NCBI GenBank assembly: GCA_947629415.1
Contig: CANRDP010000007.1
Span: 1 to 52,031, forward strand
Source: an uncultured Bacilli bacterium
GTDB lineage: Bacteria; Bacillota_I; Bacilli_A; RFN20; CAG-449
Reading direction: 5' to 3'
Length of the DNA: 52,031 bases
Shown: piece by piece, positions 6,815 through 14,840 of the stretch
How positions within the stretch are numbered: the first letter of the stretch is position 1
Layout: every line of letters starts with the position of its first letter
Position numbers and translations under genes: made by a program
Notes under the pieces: model-generated
Seen by the model: only the letters and a program-made list of their open reading frames with translations
What the model was told of the DNA's origin: nothing
Database searches by the model: none

Positions 6815-7849
6815 ATGAAACGAAGACTTATATTCATCGTGCAACAATTGAACCGAGTGGATACGGCGGAGCTTTCTGCTGTCAGCATGGCAAGCGAGTT
6901 AGCCGAAGAATTCGATGTGTTTTTGTTTTCGCTGGAAGAAATCGATAATAAAAAAATTCATCCTTCGTTTAAAGTTCATCCTCGGGTAAGCGTGCGATCT
7001 TTTGCTTTGCCTCATGAAGAAAAAGAACGAGATGAGCTGCTGAAATCACACGGAGAAAAGTATCGCGATTTATTTTCCAGAGCACTTCACGGAGATGATG
7101 TCTTTTTCTTATATTCGGCAATTGTTCTTCCTTATCTTCCTCAAGGAGGAAGGAAAGTTTGGATGACCGGATTCGAAAAAATTGAAAATTATCATTCCTT
7201 TGATGCGGTTACTTTTTTGGCAAAAGAAGAATATTTGGAAGCATGTAAGAAAAATCCCGAATTAAAGGAGCGTTTTTTCTATGTACCTCCGTTTTCCCGA
7301 TTGGAAGGAAATGAAGATTATAAATTTCATGGGAATCGCATTTTGTTGATTTCTTCTTTGGAAGAAGAAAGAAATCCTCTTTTGGCTTTGAAAATCGCAA
7401 AAGAATTGAAAAAAAGCAATTTAAAATTTTTGATGACCATTTGCGGGGAAGGTTCTTTGGAAGAAAACATGAAAAAGCAGATAGTTACCGATAATCTTCA
7501 AAATTATGCGGAAATCGTACCTTTCGATGAATTGCATCGATGGTTTATGGAAGCGGATTTGTTTCTTTATTTAGCGGGAGATAAGTTTTATCCCTTGATG
7601 TTATTGGAATCCATTACTTCTTCGGTTCCTGTGGTATGTATGTCGGAAAATCCTTATGTCAAAGAAATTTTGGAAGATACCGGAAGTTATGCGGAAAACG
7701 AGGAAGAAATCGTGCAAAAAATTTTGGAAGTTTTTCGTGATAAAATACGTTTATCGAAAAAGAAATTTTGGGCTTTTGAAAGTTCCAAACGTTTTTCCAA
7801 AAAAAAGCATGATGAAGCCGTGCATATTTTATTATCTTATTTGGAGTAA
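6815..7849 (+). CDS. Glycosyltransferase, family-4-like (GT-B fold)
   Basis: The 344-residue protein has the two-lobed GT-B pattern. The C-terminal half shows NRILLISSLEEERNPLLAL, a TICGEGSLEE segment and FYPLMLLESITSSVPVV near residues 255-273, the position of the donor-binding glutamate in GT4 enzymes. The N-terminal half is divergent. There is no signal peptide or membrane helix, so it acts in the cytoplasm. It follows kduI by 27 bp and precedes a polysaccharide deacetylase by 5 bp. Its donor, acceptor and role in a pectin operon are unknown. Confidence 0.75.
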   Translation: MKRRLIFIVQQLNRVDTAELSAVSMASELAEEFDVFLFSLEEIDNKKIHPSFKVHPRVSVRSFALPHEEKERDELLKSHGEKYRDLFSRALHGDDVFFLYSAIVLPYLPQGGRKVWMTGFEKIENYHSFDAVTFLAKEEYLEACKKNPELKERFFYVPPFSRLEGNEDYKFHGNRILLISSLEEERNPLLALKIAKELKKSNLKFLMTICGEGSLEENMKKQIVTDNLQNYAEIVPFDELHRWFMEADLFLYLAGDKFYPLMLLESITSSVPVVCMSENPYVKEILEDTGSYAENEEEIVQKILEVFRDKIRLSKKKFWAFESSKRFSKKKHDEAVHILLSYLE

Positions 7850-7854
7850 GAAAG

Positions 7855-8676
7855 ATGGAAGACTTGCACTTTTTCTATCCGGGATTTTGCGAAAAATGCA
7901 TTACTTTCAGCTACGATGACGGAGTAATTCAAGATATTCCTTTTATCGAAAATATCAAAAATTCCGGATTCAAAGTAACTTTCAATTTAAATAGCGGCCT
8001 TTTCGGTCAAATAAAATTTCGTGATGGTGTCGATAATTCTCGACTCTCGGAAAAAGAAGTGAAAAAAATTTATGCAAATGCAAATTTCGAAGTTGCATCG
8101 CATTCGCTATATCATTATCATATGGAGAATCTTTCTTATTACGATAACCTTTATCAAATTCAGGAAGATACACGTCGTTTATCGAAAATTTTTCAAAAAG
8201 AAATTCGCGGATTTGCTTATCCTTTTGGAACATACGATGAAGATGTGCTTCGAGCACTGAAAGATTCCGATATGCTTTACGCCCGTACGACAAAATCAAC
8301 TTATTCTTTTACTTTACCGGAAGATTTTCTGATGTGGAATCCGACCATTCATCATTCCGATCCCGATCTTTTGCCCTTAATAAAAGATTTTAAGAATTCA
8401 AAAGAAGAATTGGCTTTATTTTATCTTTGGGGTCATACGTATGAATTTGAAAATAAAAATGCTTGGAACATCTTGTCGCTTCTTCAAACGCAGATGGCTC
8501 ATCAAGAATCGATTGCCTATATGACAAATCGGGAAGTTGTCGAATATATTTCCTCACTAAGAAAAGTACATAGATCATCGGATGAAATTTGGAATGATAG
8601 TGATGAAAATATTTATATTTCGTTTAAAAATCAAAAAATCGTGGTAAAGCCACGACAAAAAATAGAGATTGGATAA
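7855..8676 (+). CDS. Polysaccharide deacetylase (NodB/CE4-type domain)
   Basis: The 273-residue protein belongs to the NodB-fold metal-dependent deacetylases. Motif 1 is SYDDG (Asp21-Asp22) and motif 2 is HSLYH with metal-binding His83 and His87. FAYPFGTYDE matches the later substrate loop, and LWGHTYEF near residue 200 the terminal His motif. The domain fills the protein and no export signal is seen, so the enzyme should be cytoplasmic. In this operon the substrate could be an acetylated oligosaccharide from pectin, but that is inference; CE4 enzymes usually act on N-acetyl sugars. Confidence 0.85.
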   Translation: MEDLHFFYPGFCEKCITFSYDDGVIQDIPFIENIKNSGFKVTFNLNSGLFGQIKFRDGVDNSRLSEKEVKKIYANANFEVASHSLYHYHMENLSYYDNLYQIQEDTRRLSKIFQKEIRGFAYPFGTYDEDVLRALKDSDMLYARTTKSTYSFTLPEDFLMWNPTIHHSDPDLLPLIKDFKNSKEELALFYLWGHTYEFENKNAWNILSLLQTQMAHQESIAYMTNREVVEYISSLRKVHRSSDEIWNDSDENIYISFKNQKIVVKPRQKIEIG

Positions 8677-8688
8677 GGAGGTAATTTT

Positions 8689-9702
8689 ATGGAAAAAATC
8701 TTAACTCTAGGAGAAATTATGTTGCGATTAACTCCTCCGGATTATGCTCGAATTGATCAAACGAGGACTTTTATGGCAAATTATGGTGGTGCGGAAGCAA
8801 ATGTCGCAGTATCTCTTGCTTATTTTGGACATCGCTGCTTCTTTATAAGCAAATTACCACCTACCGAATTAGGGGATTCTGCCATTAAACATTTGCGAAG
8901 CCATAATGTCAACACAGATTATGTTGCCCGAGCTTCTTCTTTAATGGGAATTTATTTTTATGAATCCGGTTTTGGCGGTCGCCCTAGTAAAGTGATATAT
9001 AATCGAAAGCACAGTGCTTTTACAAGAATTGATGTATCGGAATTCGATTTTGACAAAATGTTTCAAGATGCGACTTGGTTTCATGTATCGGGAATTACAT
9101 TGTCCCTAGGAATAAGAGTGCGAAAAGTAACTTATGAATGCTTGAAATATTGCCGAAAATATCATGTTCCGGTAAGTTTTGATTTTAATTATCGCAGTCG
9201 CTTATGGGATGAGGAAACAGCTCGGGAAGCCTATAAGGAAACTCTTCCTTATGTGGATTATTTATTTGCTTCGTATTGGGATGCCAATACGATGATGGAA
9301 ATACGCCCGGAAAAGGAAGATGCACCTTTAGAAGAACGACGTAGAGAAGTAATGAGAAATTTAATGAAAAAATATAATATTCGTGCGGTATTTTCCACGG
9401 ATCGTACCGTATATTCGGCAACGGAGAATTCCTTACGTGCCAGTGTTATCACGGAAAATAGCGAATATCATTCTCAAGATTTGCGTTTTCAAATTTTGGA
9501 TCGTATCGGTGCCGGTGATGCTTTTGCCTCCGGTGTCATCCATTCTTTATTAAAGAACAAGGAGGATTTGCCGCATGCTGTTGATTTCGGCTTGGTAACC
9601 AGCGTGTTGAAACATACGATTGCCGGAGATTCTTCGCGATTAAAAGAAGAGGATGTTTATGATTATTTGGCCTCAAGCGGAAGCAAAGGTGTTATCCGCT
9701 AG
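8689..9702 (+). CDS. kdgK: PfkB-family sugar kinase, KdgK-like (copy 1)
   Basis: The 337-residue ribokinase-family protein starts LGEIMLRLTPP, has the early NYGGAEANVAVSL substrate/ATP signature and ends with the catalytic anion-hole motif GAGD (274-277). It resembles 2-keto-3-deoxygluconate kinase, which makes KDPG. A second, clearly divergent copy at 28728-29753 sits beside kdgA, so this one may serve the KduI branch or use a related ketoacid. It has a good SD (AAGGAGG) and lies 12 bp after the deacetylase gene. Confidence 0.85.
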   Translation: MEKILTLGEIMLRLTPPDYARIDQTRTFMANYGGAEANVAVSLAYFGHRCFFISKLPPTELGDSAIKHLRSHNVNTDYVARASSLMGIYFYESGFGGRPSKVIYNRKHSAFTRIDVSEFDFDKMFQDATWFHVSGITLSLGIRVRKVTYECLKYCRKYHVPVSFDFNYRSRLWDEETAREAYKETLPYVDYLFASYWDANTMMEIRPEKEDAPLEERRREVMRNLMKKYNIRAVFSTDRTVYSATENSLRASVITENSEYHSQDLRFQILDRIGAGDAFASGVIHSLLKNKEDLPHAVDFGLVTSVLKHTIAGDSSRLKEEDVYDYLASSGSKGVIR

Positions 9703-9714
9703 AAAGGAGAGATT

Positions 9715-9963
9715 ATGGCTGAAGAAAAGAAAGTAGATATTTTGGGAAGAGTTTTATGCTCTTATTATGGAAAATCTTTATTGCAAAACGGCAAGGATCT
9801 TTATATTGTAAAAAAATATTTAGTTCCGGGAGAAGATGTATTCTTTAATCCGGAAGAAGCAATTTTAATGCCTTCCTATATGTTCGCTATGGCGGCAATG
9901 CAAGAAGAAAATTTTTCGGAAACTTTAAAATTTATTAAAAACAATTGGTTTGGTGATAAATAA
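9715..9963 (+). CDS. Small protein of unknown function (82 aa)
   Basis: Not recognised. It is soluble, mildly acidic at the start, with no Cys pairs, signal peptide or membrane helix. Features include DILGRVLCSYYGKSL and a predicted helical C-terminal half rich in Met and Ala. A clear AAAGGAGAG ribosome site and its position between kdgK and the acetylesterase, with codon use like its neighbours, support a real gene. Co-expression with a sugar kinase suggests a role in uronate metabolism, but nothing in the sequence names it. Confidence 0.7.
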   Translation: MAEEKKVDILGRVLCSYYGKSLLQNGKDLYIVKKYLVPGEDVFFNPEEAILMPSYMFAMAAMQEENFSETLKFIKNNWFGDK

Positions 9964-9967
9964 AAAA

Positions 9968-10687
9968 ATGAAACGCTTTATTTATATGATTGGTGATTCC
10001 ATTATGCAAACCAATCAATATCCGACCTACCCTCAGACAGGATGGGGGCAAGTATTGAGTCTTTTTACAAAAGAAGATGTCGAAGTAATTAATCTTGCCA
10101 AAAACGGAACTTCAAGCAAATCCTTTTTGGATCAAGGTCGTTTTCTTCCGGTAGAAAAGAATATTAAAAAAGGAGATTGTCTTATCATCGGATTCGGTCA
10201 TAATGACGAAAAAATAAAAGATCCTTTGCGTTATACATCTCCTTATGATCTGTTCCAAAAAAATTTAGAGTATTTTATTGAAGTGGCAAAAGAAAAAGAA
10301 GCTTTTGCCGTTTTGACAACTCCGGTGATTCGCCGAAAATTTCAAGGAAATAAATTGGAAGAAACTCATGGCGTATATCCGGAGGCTATACGTTTCGTTG
10401 CAAAGAAAAATAAAGTTCCTTGTATTGATTTGAATCAAAAAACAAAAGAATACTATGAAGCATTGGGAGAAGAAAAATCCATGAGGAATTTCATGCATTT
10501 TCCGGCAAATATTTATGAAAATTATCCCAATGGTTCCGAAGATGATTCCCATCAAAGATATGAGGGTGCTGTATTGATTGCAAAGTTTTTTGTGGAAGGA
10601 ATCATGGAACAAAATTTACCTTTGAAAGAATTCTTTCTTCCTTTGCCAAAACCGATTTCTTGTGCTAGCGATACATACGAAAATTAA
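9968..10687 (+). CDS. Rhamnogalacturonan acetylesterase-like SGNH hydrolase (CE12)
   Basis: The 239-residue SGNH hydrolase shows block I MIGDSIMQT (nucleophile Ser11), block II NLAKNGTSS (Gly), block III GFGHND (Asn) and block V DDSHQR (Asp and His). This arrangement, and the segment TPVIRR, match rhamnogalacturonan acetylesterases such as B. subtilis RhgT/YesY. The ATG at 9968 is chosen because the family begins there; the frame could also start at TTG 9950. The ribosome site is weak (GGTGA at 9952). There is no signal peptide, so it would remove acetyl groups from imported oligosaccharides. Confidence 0.85.
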   Translation: MKRFIYMIGDSIMQTNQYPTYPQTGWGQVLSLFTKEDVEVINLAKNGTSSKSFLDQGRFLPVEKNIKKGDCLIIGFGHNDEKIKDPLRYTSPYDLFQKNLEYFIEVAKEKEAFAVLTTPVIRRKFQGNKLEETHGVYPEAIRFVAKKNKVPCIDLNQKTKEYYEALGEEKSMRNFMHFPANIYENYPNGSEDDSHQRYEGAVLIAKFFVEGIMEQNLPLKEFFLPLPKPISCASDTYEN

Positions 10688-10695
10688 CGGAGCAA

Positions 10696-10704
10696 TGCTA
10701 TAAT
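10696..10704 (+). promoter_or_regulatory. Extended -10 promoter of the ATPase gene
   Basis: TGCTATAAT (TATAAT at 10699-10704) with no evident -35 box, 33 bp before the start of the ATPase gene. SD TAGGAGG is at 10723-10729. It gives the ATPase its own expression. Confidence 0.65.
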
Positions 10705-10736
10705 ATTTACGATTAAATTTTTAGGAGGTTTTCAGA

Positions 10737-11837
10737 ATGTCAGATATTAGCCTAAAGAATATTGAAAAAGTTTATGACAACGGTTTCCATGCCGTACATA
10801 ATTTTAACCTCGATATTAAGGATAAAGAATTTATTGTATTTGTCGGTCCTTCCGGTTGTGGAAAATCGACAACATTAAGAATGATTGCGGGACTTGAAGA
10901 AATCACGAGAGGAGAACTTACGATTAATGGTAAAGTCGTAAATTCTTTACCACCGAAAGAACGGGGTATTGCCATGGTTTTCCAATCCTATGCTCTTTAT
11001 CCACATTTGAGTGTTTATGAAAATTTAGCTTTTGGTTTGAAATTAGCTGGTTTTGATGAAGATGAAATTGATGAGAGAGTTCAAGAAACATCTAAGATTA
11101 TGGGGTTAAGCGAATATCTTGAACGAAAACCGAGAAATTTATCCGGTGGTCAACGTCAAAGAGTGGCTTTGGGACGTGCGGTTATCCGACATGCCGATGT
11201 CTTCTTGATGGATGAACCTCTATCCAATCTGGATGCAAAAATGCGTGTATCAATGCGTGCGGAATTAGTAAAAATTCATCGTTTGGTCGGTGCTACAACG
11301 ATTTATGTCACCCACGATCAAATCGAAGCAATGACGATGGCAACTCGAATTGTCGTTATGAAGTTAGGCCGTATCCAACAGGTAGGAACACCGGCAGATT
11401 TGTATTTCCGTCCGGCGAATTTATTCGTTGCGGGATTTATCGGTGATCCGCCAATGAATTTCTTGAAAGGAAAAGTCGAAAAGAAGAAATTTGTCTCGGA
11501 TGGTTTAGGTGATTTCGCTTTTGGAACAAAAATGAAAAATATTGTGAAAAAAGCCGAAGGAAAAGAAGTTGTCATCGGTTTCCGTCCGGAGAATATTCGT
11601 TTAGTAGCAAAAGAAGGCGATATTGCATATCACGGAACGGTAGAAATTACGGAAATGCTTGGTGACACAATGAATATTTACGTTACCATGGGAGATAATC
11701 ATTTAATTATTCGTACGACACCTTCCGATGCTTATAAAATTGGAGATGATATCGATTTCTATGTCGGATTTGAAAATCTCCATGTGTTTGATGGCGAAAC
11801 GGAAATGGTCATTAGCGACGAAGAAGACGAGAAATGA
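10737..11837 (+). CDS. msmX: MsmX/UgpC-type sugar ABC transporter ATPase (stand-alone copy)
   Basis: The 366-residue ATPase energises CUT1-family sugar importers. Walker A is GPSGCGKST (37-45); the signature LSGGQRQR lies near 134, Walker B is VFLMDEPLSNLD, and the H-loop is YVTHDQ. The C-terminal ~120 residues form the OB/TOBE regulatory domain typical of MsmX and UgpC. Encoded alone with its own promoter and terminator, it fits the shared-ATPase pattern known from B. subtilis MsmX. A second, dedicated ATPase exists at 23695-24768. The gene ends in TGA just before a terminator, which confirms UGA as a stop. Confidence 0.95.
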   Translation: MSDISLKNIEKVYDNGFHAVHNFNLDIKDKEFIVFVGPSGCGKSTTLRMIAGLEEITRGELTINGKVVNSLPPKERGIAMVFQSYALYPHLSVYENLAFGLKLAGFDEDEIDERVQETSKIMGLSEYLERKPRNLSGGQRQRVALGRAVIRHADVFLMDEPLSNLDAKMRVSMRAELVKIHRLVGATTIYVTHDQIEAMTMATRIVVMKLGRIQQVGTPADLYFRPANLFVAGFIGDPPMNFLKGKVEKKKFVSDGLGDFAFGTKMKNIVKKAEGKEVVIGFRPENIRLVAKEGDIAYHGTVEITEMLGDTMNIYVTMGDNHLIIRTTPSDAYKIGDDIDFYVGFENLHVFDGETEMVISDEEDEK

Positions 11838-11840
11838 CAA

Positions 11841-11866
11841 AAAGCAGGGTTCGCCCTGCTTTTTTT
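11841..11866 (+). terminator. Terminator after msmX
   Basis: AAAGCAGGG-TTCG-CCCTGCTTT with seven or more T residues, directly behind the stop codon. A textbook intrinsic terminator with a TTCG tetraloop. Confidence 0.95.
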
Positions 11867-11898
11867 AAAAAGATAAAGATAAATAAGAAGGAGAATTT

Positions 11899-13350
11899 AT
11901 GGAACAACTGAGCAAAAAAATATGCGAAAAGAAAACGAGCAAAATAAAAGTAATGCAATTTGGTGAAGGGAATTTTTTACGTGCATTTGTCGATTGGATT
12001 ATCCAAAAAATGAATGATAAAGGTGTCTATGACGGTCATGTTGTCGTTGTTCAACCTATGCCGATGGGTCGTGTGGCGGATATTGAAAAACAAGATGGAT
12101 TGTATACACTCTACTTGCAAGGTATTGATAAAGGAGAACCGGTACGGAGTCATGAAGTTATTGATGTTCTCGATGATTTTATCAATCCGTTTACTCAATA
12201 TGAAAAATATCTGAAATATGCCGAAAGCGAAGATTTGGAAGTGGTGATTTCCAATACGACGGAAGCAGGTATTGCTTTGGACCCAAACGATTTGGATTTC
12301 AGCAAGTGCCCGACATCTTTTCCCGGAAAACTTCTTGCTTTCCTTTACCATCGTTATGAATATTTCAAAGGTGACGAAAATCGCGGTTTATGCATTGTTC
12401 CTTGCGAATTGATTGACAATAACGGAGATGAATTGCATCGGGTTCTTTTGGAACTTGCAAAGCGAAAAGGATATGATGAAAAATTTATTTCTTGGTTAGA
12501 TAAAAAGAATTATTATACTTCAACATTGGTGGATCGAATTGTCCCGGGATATCCAAGAGATGAAATCGATGCAATTCGTGAGGAATTGAAATATGAGGAT
12601 TCATCGATTGTAAAAGGAGAAATTTTCCATCTCTGGGTTTTGAAAAAAGAAGCTCATGTTCAAAAGGTTTTTCCTTGCGATAAAGCGGGATTGAATGTTA
12701 TTTATGCGGATTCGATTAAGCCTTATAAAGAAAGAAAAGTAAAAATTTTAAATGGAACGCATACGGCGATTGTTCCCGTCGCATATCTTTACGGAATTGA
12801 TACGGTAAGAGAAACCATCGAAGAAAAAAATCTTGGTCGATTTGCCCGTGAATTTATTTTTGACGAAGTGATTCCGACGATTGATTTACCACAAGATGAA
12901 ATGAATTCCTTTGCAAATTCGGTTTTGGAAAGATATTTAAATCCCTATGTCCGTCATGAATTGATGTCGATTGCCTTGAATTCCATCAGCAAATATAAAG
13001 CGAGAATTCTGAAGACAATCCATGATTATTTGGAAAGAAAAAAATCACTTCCTTCCCATGCTTTATTCTCTTTGGCTGCTTTGATTTTATTCTATCGTGG
13101 AAAAAGAGGAGAAGAAAATATTGCTTTGAAAGACGATGCACAATATCTTGACACTTTCCGAAAATTATATGAAAAATTCGATAAAGATCAGAATGTCGAT
13201 GCTTTGGTTCGTGCCGTTTTGAAAGATGAAACCATGTGGGGAGAAGATTTGACTTTAATTCCCGGATTCGAAAAGAAAGTAGCACAATATTTTGCTGATC
13301 AATGGAATCTCGGAATGGTTCAAGCTTTGAAAAAATTTTTGGGAGAGTAA
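11899..13350 (+). CDS. uxaB: Tagaturonate reductase (altronate oxidoreductase)
   Basis: The 483-residue protein of the mannitol dehydrogenase family reduces D-tagaturonate to D-altronate with NADH. The N-terminal Rossmann entry is VMQFGEGNFLRAF (~19-31). SNTTEAGI, VPCELIDNNG and the catalytic-domain stretch KVKILNGTHTAIVP (with the family Lys/Asn/His) match UxaB. It heads a uxaB-uxaA-uxaC cluster with a good AGAAGGAG site. The next gene begins 2 bp after its stop. UxuB (fructuronate reductase) is related, but the neighbours UxaA and UxaC point to the galacturonate branch. Confidence 0.93.
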   Translation: MEQLSKKICEKKTSKIKVMQFGEGNFLRAFVDWIIQKMNDKGVYDGHVVVVQPMPMGRVADIEKQDGLYTLYLQGIDKGEPVRSHEVIDVLDDFINPFTQYEKYLKYAESEDLEVVISNTTEAGIALDPNDLDFSKCPTSFPGKLLAFLYHRYEYFKGDENRGLCIVPCELIDNNGDELHRVLLELAKRKGYDEKFISWLDKKNYYTSTLVDRIVPGYPRDEIDAIREELKYEDSSIVKGEIFHLWVLKKEAHVQKVFPCDKAGLNVIYADSIKPYKERKVKILNGTHTAIVPVAYLYGIDTVRETIEEKNLGRFAREFIFDEVIPTIDLPQDEMNSFANSVLERYLNPYVRHELMSIALNSISKYKARILKTIHDYLERKKSLPSHALFSLAALILFYRGKRGEENIALKDDAQYLDTFRKLYEKFDKDQNVDALVRAVLKDETMWGEDLTLIPGFEKKVAQYFADQWNLGMVQALKKFLGE

Positions 13351-13352
13351 AT

Positions 13353-14822
13353 ATGGATGCTCTTCTTATAAATAAAAATGACTCGGTCATGGTGGCTTTA
13401 AGGGATTTGAAAAAAGGGGAAGTCATCTCCGGAGTTGAACTGAAAGAAAATATAAAAACCGCGCATAAATTTGCCATCAAAAACATTAAAAAAGGCGAAA
13501 ATGTGTATAAGTATGGTTATCCGATCGGACATGCCAAAGAAGATATTTCCTGCGGATCTTGGGTTCATACTCATAACTTAATGACCAATTTGTCCGAACA
13601 ATTGGAATATCAATATGAACCGAAGAAAAATGTTTTGAAATCTTTACCGAAGCGAGAAGTTTATCTTTATGAAAGAGAAAACGGAACGTATGGAATACGA
13701 AATCATCTCTTGATTGTACCTTTGGTCGGTTGCGTGAATAATCAGGCCGAAAAAATTAAAGAGCGTCTTGAAAAAGAATGTTCTTTGGAAGGAACGGATG
13801 GCATCATTGTTTTAAAACATCCTTTCGGTTGCTCTCAAATGGGCGGCGATAAAGCTTTCACGGAACGCATTTTGCAAAAATGTGTTTTGCATCCCAATGC
13901 CGGAGGCGTATTAGTTCTTTCTTTGGGATGCGAAGAAAATCGTTTGGAACCTTTCATGGACGGATTAGGAAAGTATTCCAAAGATCGGATTAAATGCTTA
14001 AAGGCCCAAGAAGTCGAAGATGAAGTTGAAGAGGGAGTAAAACTCGGCAAGGAAATATTAAAAGTCATGAAAAACGATTGCCGCAGCAAACAAGATCTTT
14101 CTAAAATTCGTGTTGGATTAAAATGCGGTGGCAGTGATGGATTTTCCGGTATTACCGCGAATCCGCTTGTTGGTCTTTTTTCCGATTACATTGTTGCACA
14201 AGGGGGAACATCGGTATTAAGTGAAGTTCCCGAAATGTTTGGAGCGGAAAAAACATTGATGGCTCGGGCAGAGAACGAAGAAATATTTCAAAAAATCGTT
14301 CGTTTAATTAATAATTTTAAAAAATATTACGAAGATCATCACCAAGTATGCTATGAAAATCCTTCTCCCGGTAATAAGGAAGGAGGAATTACCACTTTGG
14401 AAGACAAATCGTTAGGTTGTGTTCAAAAAGCAGGGCATAGTAATGTTCAGGATGTCGTTTTTGATGACGGATTTGTAACCAAATCGGGATTAAATCTTCT
14501 GAATGGTCCCGGAAATGATATGGTGGCTTGTACGAATATTGCCGCCTCCGGTTGTCAATTAATTTTATTTACGACGGGACGGGGAACTCCTTTCGGTACC
14601 TTTGTTCCCACGGTAAAAATTGCCACGAATACTTCACTAGCAAAAAGAAAATCGAATTGGATTGATTTCAATGCCGGAGAATTGGTGGATGGATTATCCA
14701 TGGAAGAATTATTTGAAAAATTCGTGGAAAAATTAATTGCCATTATCAATGGTGAAAAGGCGAAAAACGAAATAAACGGGTTTGAAGAGATTTCCATTTT
14801 CAAAGATGGAGTGACTCTTTAA
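13353..14822 (+). CDS. uxaA: Altronate dehydratase
   Basis: The 489-residue enzyme dehydrates D-altronate to 2-keto-3-deoxygluconate. Residues 1-90 form the SAF domain (NDSVMVALRDLKKGEVI, GSWVHTHNL). The rest is the UxaA catalytic domain, with RENGTYGIRNHLLIVP, HPFGCSQMGGD, LKCGGSDGFSG and the C-terminal TTGRGTPFGTFVPTVKIATN. The ATG at 13353 with GGGAGA 7 bp upstream is preferred over longer starts inside uxaB, because SAF similarity begins there. SAF and catalytic parts are fused, as in most Firmicutes UxaA. Confidence 0.96.
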   Translation: MDALLINKNDSVMVALRDLKKGEVISGVELKENIKTAHKFAIKNIKKGENVYKYGYPIGHAKEDISCGSWVHTHNLMTNLSEQLEYQYEPKKNVLKSLPKREVYLYERENGTYGIRNHLLIVPLVGCVNNQAEKIKERLEKECSLEGTDGIIVLKHPFGCSQMGGDKAFTERILQKCVLHPNAGGVLVLSLGCEENRLEPFMDGLGKYSKDRIKCLKAQEVEDEVEEGVKLGKEILKVMKNDCRSKQDLSKIRVGLKCGGSDGFSGITANPLVGLFSDYIVAQGGTSVLSEVPEMFGAEKTLMARAENEEIFQKIVRLINNFKKYYEDHHQVCYENPSPGNKEGGITTLEDKSLGCVQKAGHSNVQDVVFDDGFVTKSGLNLLNGPGNDMVACTNIAASGCQLILFTTGRGTPFGTFVPTVKIATNTSLAKRKSNWIDFNAGELVDGLSMEELFEKFVEKLIAIINGEKAKNEINGFEEISIFKDGVTL

Positions 14823-14840
14823 TAAAGAAGGAGAAAAAAT

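Noticed and set aside
11835-11837. UGA as a tryptophan codon (Mycoplasma code)
   Set aside because: TGA ends several complete genes, including one directly before a strong terminator, and Trp is written TGG throughout.
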